Source: Aporrectodea caliginosa
Lineage: Eukaryota > Annelida > Clitellata > Crassiclitellata > Lumbricidae
NCBI GenBank assembly: GCA_020284085.1
Contig: JACEVL010001004.1
Coordinates: 1-64,000 of the forward strand
Reading direction: 5' to 3'
Length of the DNA: 64,000 bases
How positions within the stretch are numbered: position 1 is the first letter of the stretch; every line of letters begins with the position of its first letter. Positions 10,701-19,379 of this stretch are shown in pieces. A program made the translations under genes and the position numbers. Under the pieces are notes generated by a model that saw only the letters and a list, made by a program, of their open reading frames with translations, searched no databases and had not been told where the DNA came from.

Positions 10701-13700
10701 AACAAAATCTGATATTGACAGAAGTAAACAGGATTTACATAAATTATGTGAGACACATAATAAGATTCTAGATGTGATGCACACCAACATTACAACCTTC
10801 ATCATAACGAACTTATTTTAAATTGTCGCTTTAAAATGGAAGCTGGGTTCATTAAAATAATTTTTTGCCTAAATGGAAGTTGGATTGATTAAACTAATTT
10901 TGTGCTTAAATAAAAGCTGGATTGATGGAAATATTGTTTCCGTAAGTAGAAGCTGGATTGATGAAACTACGTTTTTGCTTCAATAGAAGCTGGATTGATG
11001 AAAATAAATGTTTCCGCAAAATAGGAGCTCGATTTATGAGAATAATCCTTTGCTTAGATGGAAGTTGGATTGATATTTTTTTAATTAAATGGAATTTGGA
11101 TTGATGAAAATAATGGAAGCTGGATTGGTGACAGTTGCCATGGACATTGATAAACTGCCTACTTACCAACGTCAATTGCAGCACTGAAGACATTGAAATA
11201 ATTTCTCAACGAAACTACGGGATTACCACGTTATGTTTCAAAGGATTTCACCAAAAATACATATTGTAGTAAGTTTAATCTTTTAATTGTTTATAATTGT
11301 TTTCCTGTAGATAACGTTTCTTCGCCAATCATAGCAAAGAGTTCTGATGTCGCGTGCGGAGCTATTGTCTTAACTTGTTATACTTTGGGCAATCCTCCTC
11401 CAAAGTACAACAGGTTTTCTTGGAACAAGGGCATCATCGATTTCATCAGTGAAGAACAGAATCTGATATTGGCAGAAGGAAATCAGAGTTACATATTATG
11501 TGAAGCATATAATACAATAAGAAATGTAATACACACCGCATCAACAAGCTACACCGTTTCAGAAAGAGTCTACGGTTCATCCTGTAGTAAGTTTAATCAA
11601 TATAAGGCTTGAATGACAGGCCTATTACGCAATGTCTGTGTCGTGTGAAGTTAATCATATCCTGCAATAAAACTGAAGTCGGTTTTAGATTTATTGCTTT
11701 CACGTGGAGTCAGCACTTGTCAATTTGAAAATGCTCTTTAGACAAAAATCAATTATGCAACTCTGTTTCAATATGAAATAGAATCTTGGTAATTTGAAAG
11801 ACAGGCATTCTTGACTCTGTCTGGTAGGTTAATAGCGAGGACTCTGATATTACAATATAATGCCATAGAAGACAAACAGTTTGCCTACAATATAAAACAT
11901 TGCTGAGACACAAATGCGGTTTCAAACTGCATTAACTTGTGTTATGTCATTATTTTGTATATATTACTGCACGGTTAAAGTATAAAGTAGCATCTATACT
12001 TCTTACAACCAAGATTTAATTTCTACAGAAGTTCAAAGAAAGTCCAATGCTTTTTTCTTGTAGGCCTACGTGTAGATCCTCAGGCATCTGTTGAATCGAC
12101 AGCACTTGTGACGATAGTGCTTGCAGTTGTTTTTGGCGGTTATGGATTATGTAACATAATCGCGACGATTGTGTTTCTCGCATATTACAACCGAAAGTCA
12201 AACTCAGTAAGAGACGACAACGATACGTACACATTCAAAAACAAAGAAAAAGTAAACGAAATGTTTCCATTGTTTCAACATATGTTGCCATGCATGAATG
12301 ATGCCAAAGGTAAATGAATCGAAGTAACTGCAAAAATATTTAAATAAAATTGAATAAATTTTATTTTATAAATAATAATATTTAAATGTTAAGCATAATT
12401 GGGAAACCGCTGTTGACAAAAAGCACTGTCTCAGGAATTTTTTTCGCTTGCACACGAGTTTTACGCATAATATATGCAATGAATGCCGCCTTTATTGTAC
12501 TATTGACTATTCACAAACAAGCAAACATGGCAGAAAGCCGAAGGTTTCGTTAGATTTTCAGAATCGCTTTATGTTACTCTCAATCACATGGGAAATGTGT
12601 CAAAGTATGATTGCATTTGCAGCAATTACAACCATAACACAAAATGAAGAAATTCACTCAATATTTAGTTTGGCCAAAAGCATGGGCACATATTACTAGC
12701 AATTACAATAGTTAAGTATGTATTGTTCTAGAATTATTATATTAAGTGGATAGTTTAACCAAGTGAAGAAGACAAGATTCCTATTCACTAATTGCATTGC
12801 AATTTCCGATCGTTACTTTAAGACGAAGTGTCTTAATTTATTAAAATCGTATTTGTTTGGTGAAATTTTATGAGAATAAATATTACGCCGTCACAATTTG
12901 AAAAATATTTCAGAAGACGCCGGATGCAAGTTTCTATGGCTTGTCCTCCTTATCCTTATATCAATTTTGATCGGCACAGTAGCTTTTCCGATAATAGTTT
13001 TATTGGTAAACAGTTGAAAGAAAAAGAAGGATTTAAAAGGTATGTTCATTGATTAATAATGTTTTTGCAAAATGTGTAAGTGAAATGTAACGGAAATCGG
13101 CCTTCGTCTCAGGTGCCGAATGTAGGCAGCGTGTCGCTCAGACGGGAGCATTAGTCCGGCTTCCGTCGTCTATCGAAGGTCTTAGAGGCCTGCCTGTCGA
13201 TCGTCCGTCTCTAACTCTGAGAGTCAACAGCAAAGATCATTTGATGACTATCTTTATTCACGAATCACACTCCCGGTCACCATCACAACAACCAACACAA
13301 CTGTGACTTCTTCTACCTCTGCTGTGACTACTCTTCTATCTACTGAACACTTAACTACACGGGTTTATACACTTGGGCTGGGCAGAGAGGCCAAGGCTAG
13401 AGACCAGTAGGCCATGGTAGCAGACCAAGGCTAGAGACCAGTAGGCGAGGGTAGGAGACCAAGGCTAGAGGAGAGAGCGCCGCCGGCGGGGGAGAAGAAG
13501 ACCAAGGCAGGAGGCCAAGCCCACGGCAGGCCAAGCCCACGGCAGAGACCAAGCTCAAAAGCGCCACAGAAACAAGAAGAGCTTTTAAAATCACGAACCT
13601 ACGAGTGTATGATCTACTCGTTCTGAGTTTTAAAATATAGCATACGTTCGAATTCCTTCATGTAGGCCTATATAAGAAGCACCACCATGGTAAGAGTCAA

Positions 13701-15819
13701 GTCAAGTCAAGTCAAGTATTTTTTTATTGCAACCAATTTTCAAACAAATACATATTAATGAGGAAAAGTATAAAGGTTACAAAGGGGAGGCCCAACAGGG
13801 ATAGAAATCCCGCTAGAAGGCAGTGTGATTTTCCTTACAGATTTTATTTTAGTTATAGTTATAGTTATAGTTAATGATTTTTTATTTTAGTTATAGTTAT
13901 AGTTATAGTTAGTATTATTTTTTAGTTATAGTTATAATTATAGTTAATGGATTTTTATTTTAGTTAATTTTAGTTACTACTTAGTTACAATAATTAAGTC
14001 TATAAGCAAAATTGTGCGTATTAATACGCTGTTTCACAATTTACTCAGAGCTATGAAAACCTTTGAAGCATGGGTACAGTCAGCTTCATGAATACACGAG
14101 TTTCCAAAGTAACTGACAAATTTCACAATAAAAATTTCGCATTTTTCGTTCTCATTTATGTCGAATCGTCCATATTGCACTTCCTATTTTTATTTTTGTA
14201 TTAACGAAAATAAAGATGAATTTTCGTTAGTGTTATTTTTTCGTTATAGTTATAGTTATAGTTAATGATATTTTTAGTTATAGTTATAGTTATCGTTAAC
14301 GAAGTCATTTTATTTTCGTTAACGAACATTTTCGTTATCGTTATCGTTAACGAAAATCACACTGCTAGAAGGGACACCCTAAGTACGAAAATTAACCAAT
14401 CAATCGAAAGATGGAAATGAAAAGACACAGAATGGAAAGTAAACAAACACGGTATAAGCAACATTAAGAAATAGTCCATAATCCTGAACTGACTAGGAGC
14501 ATTACATTGTCATTTGAAAAACTTAACTACAATCTTAACTACAGACTTAACTAAAGAACGCGGTAATGCACTCAGAGCGATCGATTCTATAGAGTTGGAG
14601 TGAGAGTCAGTGAAGTTTTTGACGAGTTCTAATTATCAAGGAGAAAAGTGCGATACCATTTTTTAAATACGTGGAGATTGCATGCATTACGAATTTCAGT
14701 AGGAATAGAGTTCCACACGGAAATGCCAAATGACTTGATGGTGAACCGACGAATGTTGGAGTGAATTCTTACAGAGCGATACGCCTTAGCGTTTCTTGTG
14801 AAATAATTGTGAATGTCAGAGCCAAATTGGAGGTAGTTGTTGAATACTTGAGGGAGTATAGGCCTTTTTTAGGCGATAAATAAATTCACCTATTTGAAGA
14901 CACCTAATCTGGTTAATGTTAAGAAGCCTATATTTATAGTAGTAAGGGCCAGTATATGATCTCCCCTACGAATGCCCGCGATAATACGTACTGCCCTTTT
15001 CTGAAGTACAACTAGCTTAGACAGCCTAGATTCATACGTTGATGCCCATGTCATGTTACAATAGGTTAAGTAAGGGTATACCAGGGAGTAGTATAAGTTG
15101 GGTCTTATAGACGTAGGCAATAGAAAGGCAGTACGAGCGAGTATACCGACATTCTTGGCAATTTTAGAAGAAATATAATTAATGTGCTGCTTCCAAGTGA
15201 GATGCTGATCTACTTCGATACCTAAAAACTTCGTGGATTCCACTTGGGTCAATTGAATATCACCAACAAGCAGACAAGGCTTTACTGTGGGGGGTGGTTT
15301 TCTGTGCGACTTAAACAAAATAAAATTGGTCTTGTCGAGGTTACGAGTGAGTCTGTTTGCACAGAACCATTGAGCAATATTAGATAATTCTTTGTTTAGG
15401 GTATTGAGGAGGACTTGCCAGGAACAATGGGAGAAAAAAACGTTTGTATCATCAGCAAAAAGAGTCGGCTGTTACATTTCTTAACTTGTAAATTCTTGGT
15501 TCACTCTTAGCTTTTGTCAAGCGAATATCTTATCTAAGAATTCTGAGCAACGGATTTTGCTAGAATGCACTGGAATTTTATAGTTTCGGAAACAAAACTA
15601 ATGTTATGTTTGATTTATTCAGGCACAAGAAGAAATTTCTCTGTCAGGCCAATTATACAAGCTGACGATATTGGAAATCTGGAAAGTGAAATTCCCACAG
15701 TAGTCGCTTATGAAGAACTGCATCCAACGGCCAACCGAGATCAGCCAGTTTATACGATTCTGACTTCCATTCGCAATGAGTATGAAACTGTGATCGGTCA
15801 AAGTGATACGAACAGTTAA
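1691..15819 (+). CDS. Candidate Ig-superfamily receptor gene, six exons, ITAM-like tail
   Basis: Exons 1691-1748, 2234-2559, 9663-10014, 11311-11586, 12064-12309 and 15623-15819 join through GT/AG sites in compatible phases (mostly phase 1, typical of Ig exons; the exon 2-3 junction is phase 2). The product would be a signal peptide, three Ig-like domains, one transmembrane helix and a ~100-residue cytoplasmic tail. The tail has VAYEEL, PVYTIL and NEYETV; the first two are spaced like an ITAM (YxxL-x10-YxxL) and the first also fits an ITIM. By analogy with animal immune receptors it would be a type I plasma-membrane receptor signalling through SH2 proteins; that role is inference. Exons 2 and 3 each need a frame change to read through the second cysteine, so the locus may be a pseudogene or the sequence may carry indel errors. 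Introns are filled with transposons. Confidence 0.65.
1749..2233 (+). repeat. Intron 1 holding a remnant of the CAATCCAGCTTC-core element family
   Basis: From about 1776 to 1990 the sequence matches one end of the family (a 'ctagtttacgttgctaaatt' terminus then 'ggaagctgga' units). It is truncated, and a 'gggttatcccgtag' terminus of the sister TIR type lies at about 1921. The rest of the intron is AT-rich with no recognised feature. Confidence 0.55.
2234..2559 (+). CDS. Receptor exon 2: first Ig-like domain, frame changed
   Basis: The acceptor is 'gaattatag' before 2234 and the donor GTATGA starts at 2560. The 5' part reads [20 protein letters not shown] then IYYC and ten residues on a Trp, a V/I-type Ig start. 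After about residue 50 the domain continues in another frame: [16 protein letters not shown], the classic 'D/E-AGxYxC' Ig end, reaching the donor in phase 2 and fitting exon 3. The switch lies between about 2370 and 2415. A transposon was inserted 13 bp past the donor. Either the exon is decayed or a base is wrong. Confidence 0.6.
2660..2865. repeat. CCCGTACGGG palindromic subterminal array
   Basis: Repeated ACGGGACCCGTACGGG and GATAGCCCGCCGGG motifs, with a ~100-bp unit (a 'ccgcggtttccgtacggg' stretch at about 2740 and 2815). It is strikingly GC-rich against AT-rich surroundings and belongs to the left end of the 2647-7252 element; a shorter mirror lies at 7150-7245. Confidence 0.8.
2902..3219. 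repeat. Long foldback (hairpin) with ~150-bp arms and 4-bp loop
   Basis: Arms at about 2902-3067 and 3072-3219 are near-perfect inverted repeats around a CTTA loop (3068-3071). The right arm contains the left terminus of the hAT element that starts at 3095 plus the 23 bp outside it, so the hairpin is an inverted duplication of a hAT end with its flank. Transcription would give a long double-stranded RNA. Confidence 0.85.
3095..3860 (+). mobile_element. hAT element, internally deleted, with transposase C-terminus
   Basis: The ends are CAGTGTTGT at 3095 and its complement ACAACACTG at 3860, with 8-bp flanks AAAGCAAT and AAAACAAT (7 of 8 match), as for hAT. Frame at about 3400-3534 reads [20 protein letters not shown] followed by [10 protein letters not shown], the conserved hAT C-terminal dimerisation block. 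Only this end of the transposase remains. AATTGTAATT-like repeats fill both subterminal regions. Confidence 0.75.
3824..4149 (-). CDS. Candidate exon of an unrecognised gene inside the 4.6-kb element
   Basis: Reading leftward from an 'aaattcag' acceptor, an open frame [20 protein letters not shown] continues through a Trp-containing segment to a charged, Thr/Asp-rich stretch, then a hydrophobic tail near the stop at about 3824. The spacing AVRxxxx...LAxxxxxxG recalls a DUF4806-like domain from memory only. It does not join in phase to the exon at 4788-5005, so the model is incomplete. Confidence 0.3.
4788..5005 (-). CDS. Candidate exon of an unrecognised gene inside the 4.6-kb element
   Basis: Open frame on the minus strand, from about 5005 to a good GTGAGT donor at 4787-4782. 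It reads [20 protein letters not shown] and later [20 protein letters not shown], ending TSTIKAL. The 'LPxxxxFPIETxxDLxxMEDK' stretch resembles the start of DUF4806-type domains (recollection, not a search). Upstream an alternative acceptor would put it in another frame. Confidence 0.35.
5953..6113 (-). CDS. Candidate Ser/Pro/Gln-rich exon inside the 4.6-kb element
   Basis: An acceptor 'gttacattag' precedes 6113 on the minus strand and a GTACGT donor follows at 5952. Frames within read Ser/Pro/Gln-rich sequence (e.g. [19 protein letters not shown]). It looks like a linker exon of the same gene as 4788-5005. No domain is recognised. Confidence 0.25.
6306..6593. mobile_element. Short core-family element, TIR close to type C
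   Basis: The left end AAACCATAGTTCACC then 'ttgccaaattat'; the right end is the complement of GGTTTAAACCGTAGTTTACG. The interior has three to four ATCAAT.CAGC units. About 288 bp, shorter than the usual ~500 bp. It lies within the 4.6-kb element. Confidence 0.6.
7700..9132. repeat. Degenerate core-family arrays in receptor intron 2
   Basis: From about 7900 to 8620 are fragments such as 'gtttaggttgctaaattgtc', 'ttcatcaatccagctttc' and 'atcgatccagcttccatt', in at least two overlapping, truncated copies. 8650-9120 shows nothing recognisable. Confidence 0.55.
9133..9599. mobile_element. Type-A core element, 467 bp
   Basis: It starts GGTTCCGCGACAACTCGTC and ends in the complement of GGCTCCGCGACAACAG, with 'tagacgaagtgtcg' tandem units forming the subterminal arms. 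Between them are six or so ~40-bp core units in the order seen at 42382-42851. No clear TSD is visible. It ends about 60 bp before receptor exon 3. Confidence 0.75.
9663..10014 (+). CDS. Receptor exon 3: second Ig-like domain, frame changed
   Basis: The acceptor 'cattgttttag' precedes 9663 and the donor GTAAGT follows 10014. The exon reads [20 protein letters not shown] then ITC, and later [14 protein letters not shown] (Cys and Trp of an Ig core). The second cysteine, [11 protein letters not shown], lies in another frame; a 2-base gain (a CA duplication) near 9898-9905 would explain the change. In the second frame the exon ends LTIEVL and joins exon 4 in phase 1. N-x-S/T sites are frequent. 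Confidence 0.6.
10231..10343. repeat. (TGGA)n microsatellite
   Basis: About 28 nearly perfect tetranucleotide units, with one TGTA interruption near 10314. It lies in intron 3 of the receptor candidate. Confidence 0.95.
10581..10800 (+). pseudogene. Decayed duplicate of the third Ig exon
   Basis: The DNA parallels exon 4 (11311-11586): 'aaaacaaaatctgatattgac' here against 'gaacagaatctgatattggc' there, then 'agaagtaaacaggatttacat' and 'aattatgtgagacacataa' against 'ttacatattatgtgaagca'. Stops and indels break the frame, and no intact splice sites remain. So this locus once had, or duplicated, an additional Ig exon. Confidence 0.7.
10811..11227. mobile_element. Core-family element, type C/D-like
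   Basis: Units of 'ggaagctggattgatgaaa' run from 10840 to 11130, followed by the conserved subterminal stretch 'cttaccaacgtcaa' and an 'actacgggattacc' terminus at 11227. The left end is degenerate. Confidence 0.6.
11311..11586 (+). CDS. Receptor exon 4: third Ig-like domain, intact
   Basis: This is one clean exon between 'ttttcctgtag' and GTAAGT, phase 1 at both ends. It reads [19 protein letters not shown] then TC, a Trp in FSW about 15 residues on, and [11 protein letters not shown], a complete C-W-C Ig core of about 92 residues. The membrane-proximal end is SERVYGSSC. This is the best-preserved domain of the gene. Confidence 0.75.
12064..12309 (+). CDS. Receptor exon 5: transmembrane helix and juxtamembrane tail
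   Basis: The acceptor is 'ttttttcttgtag' and the donor GTAAAT at 12310 leaves phase 1. After [10 protein letters not shown] comes a hydrophobic run from [13 protein letters not shown] to [11 protein letters not shown], then the basic stop-transfer NRKS and a cytoplasmic [13 protein letters not shown]. The acceptor AG is part of a TAGGCCTA octamer (12061-12068); a second in-frame acceptor ends at 12075. Confidence 0.7.
12870..13052 (+). other. Orphan open frame with a good splice donor, possible alternative exon
   Basis: A frame holding [20 protein letters not shown] lies between a weak 'aatatttcag' acceptor (before 12914) and a GTATGT donor near 13039. It has a YINF motif that could bind SH2 domains. 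Its phases do not fit exons 5 and 6, so I leave it outside the receptor model. Confidence 0.2.
13371..13560. repeat. GC-rich minisatellite (AGACCAAGGCTAG)
   Basis: Imperfect repeats of 'gaccaaggctagagaccag' and 'aggccaagcccacggcag', purine-biased on the + strand. There is no conserved frame. Confidence 0.7.
13695..15475 (-). mobile_element. 5'-truncated L2/CR1-like LINE in receptor intron 5
   Basis: On the minus strand, from about 15475: [14 protein letters not shown] (the FADD catalytic motif of reverse transcriptase), then [38 protein letters not shown] and [18 protein letters not shown], ending GVFK at 14890. This is the second half of the RT domain plus thumb. The 3' end is a short tandem tail, (CTTGA)n, at about 13695-13720. 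Most of the ORF is missing. A hAT MITE interrupts the 3' part. Confidence 0.85.
13821..14364. mobile_element. 544-bp hAT-type MITE nested in the LINE
   Basis: TIRs are CAGTGTGATTTTC (13821-13833) and its complement (14352-14364), with a perfect 8-bp TSD, CTAGAAGG (13813-13820 and 14365-14372). These are hAT hallmarks. The inside is dominated by (AGTTAT)n and (CGTTAT)n runs on both sides, so the single strand can fold. Confidence 0.9.
15623..15819 (+). CDS. Receptor exon 6: cytoplasmic tail with three tyrosine motifs
   Basis: The acceptor 'tttattcag' precedes 15623. The first codon is completed by exon 5 (K-G-T-R-R). The exon encodes 65 residues ending IGQSDTNS and a TAA at 15817-15819. VAYEEL fits the ITIM consensus; YEEL and YTIL are 10 residues apart (ITAM range 6-12); YETV follows YTIL after 6 residues. 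Phosphorylation by Src-family kinases is the known role of such motifs; here it is inferred. Confidence 0.7.
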
Positions 15820-15959
15820 ATATCTAAACACTTGCATAATGGTCACTTGAACTTTCATTAATCATTTGATATATTATACTACAATGCCCAAAAAGTTTTC
15901 AGAAATATTGCACACAAAAAGGAATTTTGTGTGCAAGGATTTTGGTATTTATGTATAAT

Positions 15960-16115
15960 ATTCATGTATGTAGGCCCTATGTATGTGTGTATGTGTGTAT
16001 GTATGTATGTATGTAAGTTTTACTTATATATGTAGCCTATGCGTGTATGTAGATATTATGTGTGTATGTATGTATGTAGGTATGTATGTATGTATGTTAT
16101 TTGCGTATGCATGCA
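15960..16115. repeat. (GTAT)n microsatellite
   Basis: Interrupted runs of 'gtatgtat' and 'gtgtatgt'. Nothing else is recognised from here to about 16980 apart from scattered TAGGCCTA-like octamers. Confidence 0.85.
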
Positions 16116-16980
16116 TGAATGTTCGATGGGACTGCCTTCCACATATAAATTCTCCGAAATTGAAAACGAATTTTTAATAATACAGTATATGGCTTACGTC
16201 TCGAGAGGAAAAGTTTGTGTAAGTGCTTAGAATATGATACAAGACTGCGCGCATATTGAATTACAGGCTGTGCTTATTCCTATATGTAGCCTATGCTAAA
16301 ATAACCAGGTACCTTGTCTAGAACTATCAAAAGATCCATTGTCAATGTTCAGACATCCAAGTCCACAATACAACAGTCTTGCGCATACAGACATACACAA
16401 ACGCAAGGACACACATTTGCGTACGGTACATCATTTTGACAGTGATGCTTATGACATTCTCGTACCAAGTTTACGCTCACCACAAAGTAGGCCTACATTC
16501 ACATAAACAAATGCACGCGTGTAGACTGCGTGCATTCATATATTACTTATAGATACGCATTTAGACGTTGTACAAGTAATATTTCTCAAGTAGAATTACA
16601 TGTGAAACCATTTCATAGCCTCTCAAAACTGTATAAAAGGCTCTGCCATGTTGGCATACAGGTCATCCACTCTCTCAAATGTATAAGACTTAGTCTATGC
16701 TTCAGTAAACGCGGAACAAAGAGACGTCCTGTTTTCGAAAGCTAGTTACGCTGGCATAAAGATCACCGACCATTGCATAGTTTATGCATTTGAGAAATGT
16801 ATCATGAATACACTATTATAGCTGAAACTCTTTTCTGCACAAATGCCAGAGGACAACTTAAAAAAGACTACAGGCTCCGCTATCACAACTTTCTTATTTT
16901 GATTATCAATTGCACATACTACAAGTGATGATATATTGGAATAAAATGGAAAAATAATTGTAATTGAAATTACAAACTTA
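16116..16980. other. Spacer without recognised features
   Basis: No exon with splice-site support, no element ends. Short open frames here are not conserved with anything else in the window. Confidence 0.5.
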
Positions 16981-17708
16981 ATTGGCGCCGGTGTCCAACG
17001 CAGGAAGCATCAACTGATGATGGCGTACCCGAAATGAATCCTCAAGGAGACCAGTCAGCTAAGACTGTTGAAAAATCATCTGAATTGTATTTTGTGAAAC
17101 ATGTCATGTTCACACTGTGACCATGCAGAGGACATACATTTGTAATCCATAGTGACACATCAAGTTCTGCATTAGAAATTACAAGATAGTCATGTCTGAC
17201 ATTATTTCGCGTAGGCCTATTATCCCCCAGCATTTATGAGGAGCTCAGGTCTCTGTATACAGTACACGCACATAGACAATAAATTATTGCAAACAAGCAA
17301 CATGGCATTATACGAGCCTATAAAATGGTTCAAGATACTATCAATGAATTAAGCCAAATGCATCGAACTTTTGATCTCATTTTGGAAGAGACTACACATT
17401 TTCAGAACTAATTACATGTTGCAGTGAACTAGATGAAAGAAATCTCGACATTGATGTTGAGACTGCTTTGAAGCAGAAAAGAATTAGATCAAAAAATTGT
17501 CATGAGAATCTGTTAAATAGCAGCAAATCGAAAGATAAATTTCCAGTAGACGTTCACAACATGCATAGGCTAATGGATCAAGTTATTAGTAATATTAGGT
17601 TTTGAAACGGAAATTCTCTGAGCACGGTAGTCTTTATGCTGATTTGTCTTGTTTAGATCCAAATAAATTTGCAGAAATTTCGATAAGAATTCCCAGTGAT
17701 AGACTACG

Positions 17709-19151
17709 CAGTGCCGGCGCTAGGGCCCCCGGTCCCCCGGGGGGGGCTACAGTTTGTTAGGGGCCTCCAAATTTAGCTGATCATTAAGCCTATTTGTGAG
17801 ATGGGGAGCCTTCAGTTTGTCAGGGCCTCCAAATGTAGCTGATCATTAAGCCTATTTGTGAGATGAGGGACCTTCAGTTTGTCAGGAGCCTCCAAATTTA
17901 GCTGATCATTAAGCCTATTTGTGAGATGGGGGCCTTCAGTTTGTCAGGGGCCTCCAAATTTAGCTGATCATTAAGCCTATTTGTGAGATGGGGGCCTTCA
18001 GTTTGTCAGGGGCCTCAAAATTTAGCTGATCATTAAGCCTATTTGTGAGATGGGGGACCTTCAGTTTTGTCAGGGGCCTCCAAATTTAGCTGATCATTAA
18101 GCCTATTTGTGAGATGGGGGTCCTTCAGTTTGTCAGAGGCCTCCAAATCTAGCTGATCATTAAGCCTATTTGTGACCGTTTGTTTCTGAAACCCAAGCAC
18201 CGGATTATAGGCCTATATCTAAGCAAAATAGACAATTGATACGCTGGAACGTGAACTAGAACTAGAAGCCAATGAAGACTTCCTACAGAGGTATCGTGAA
18301 CCTGGATTTGAACCTGCTATTACAAGTGCACAGGAAATTGCAGAAGAAATGGAGGTGAGCACCACTTTCCCTTAAATGATGAAATGAATAGACTTAGACT
18401 ACATCCGAGCAGCGATCTAAGGCAGATTTCTTCTACAAACTTCTGGATCAGACGCGGGTTTCAGTTCAGTCACGGTTCCAGCAGATCAAGGATTGGAACA
18501 GCATTTTTGGATTTCTGTGTCGTTATGACACACTCGTTAAAATACACGACACCAATCAACTGCAAAAACATTGTCTTTACCTTTTTGAGAAGATGGGAGA
18601 CATGGAAACAAATGAACTTCTAATGGAGATTTCACGTTTTGTTGCAGTCTTTCGTCGAGACAATCAGGCTGATTGTCTCAACAAAAGACTGCAACAAAAC
18701 AGCCAACAACAGCACGAGACTTTCTACAGTACATTTATGTGAATGAACTTCATGACTTTATCCCAATCTGTCAATTGCACTGAGGATTCTTCTGACCACC
18801 CCAGTAACAGTGGCCAGCGCTGAGAGCAGTTTCAGCACACTGAAGCTAATTAAAACAGTTAATCGTTCCACCATGCTCAGCAGCAGGTTATCATCCATGG
18901 CAATGATCTTAATTGAAAGTGAAACGGCCCGAAAGCTGAACTACGACAAGCTATTGGAACGATTTGCAGAAAAGAGGGCGAGACGAAAACAGTTTTCCTG
19001 CGACATGAGCTCCAGTGGGTGAAAGCGCTGGGTTTAAAGAGACAAAGACTGGACGTTCGATCAATCCCGTTTGCAGTGTATTTTTCGTACTTATTGGGAG
19101 GGGGCCTCAAGTAAGGCTTTGGGGGCCTCCAGTACCCTAGCGCCGGCACTG
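17709..19151 (+). mobile_element. 1.44-kb hAT element with transposase relic
   Basis: TIRs are CAGTGCCGGCGCTAGGG (17709) and its complement ending at 19151, flanked by AGACTACG (17701-17708 and 19152-19159), an 8-bp TSD. The transposase is broken; its C-terminal dimerisation domain survives at about 18790-19022 (TPVTVASAESSFSTLKLIKT, then RLSSMAMILIES and LLERFAEKRARR). A 62-bp minisatellite lies near the left end. Confidence 0.85.
17748..18175. repeat. 62-bp minisatellite, seven units, inside the hAT element
   Basis: Each unit runs from 'cagtttgtcaggggcctcc' through 'tagctgatcattaagcc' to 'tttgtgagatggggg'. Unit starts are at about 17750, 17813, 17875, 17937, 17999, 18061 and 18126. Units are over 90% alike, so the array is young. 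Confidence 0.9.
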
Positions 19152-19379
19152 AGACTACGGTAGGCCTACCTGAGTTGCCCAGAAGATTTGATGACAGTGT
19201 AACGAAAGAGCAGCTGCAAAAGGAATTAGGCTATTGGACTTTGGAAGAAAATGGGAAAGTTTTAAAACTGTTCTTTGGTAAAAAAAAGTACTATAATTTT
19301 CTAGTTGACACTGAAATAAGAGACATAGAAAGTGAAGCAGTGCCAATGGCAGAAAACAGCAACAGAAGTAGGGCCTAAT

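Larger units (their letters stand above)
16990..19378 (+). pseudogene. Relic of a hAT/ZMYM-like transposase gene, split by an insertion
   Basis: Plus-strand frames on both sides of an inserted element read like one protein. Before it, ALKQKRIRSKNCHENLLNSS with a histidine-rich following stretch, then HGSLYADLSCLDPNKFAEIS at about 17625-17690; after it, LPRRFDDSVTKEQLQKELGY at about 19170-19230. The 'LYxDLxCLDPxxF' segment recalls hAT transposase-derived, ZMYM-like proteins (memory only). Several indels and a TAGGCCTA at 19161 break the frame. It is not functional as it stands. Confidence 0.45.

Noticed and set aside
12870..13052. Additional receptor exon with a YINF motif
   Set aside because: Acceptor is weak and phases do not fit exons 5 and 6; kept only as a low-confidence entry.
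13080..13370. Possible rRNA or LTR fragment, less AT-rich than its surroundings
   Set aside because: No recognisable rRNA core sequence, no matched LTR or polypurine tract.
15983..16230. Cys/Val/Tyr-rich open frames (MCVCVYVCMYV)
   Set aside because: They are translations of the (GTAT)n microsatellite.
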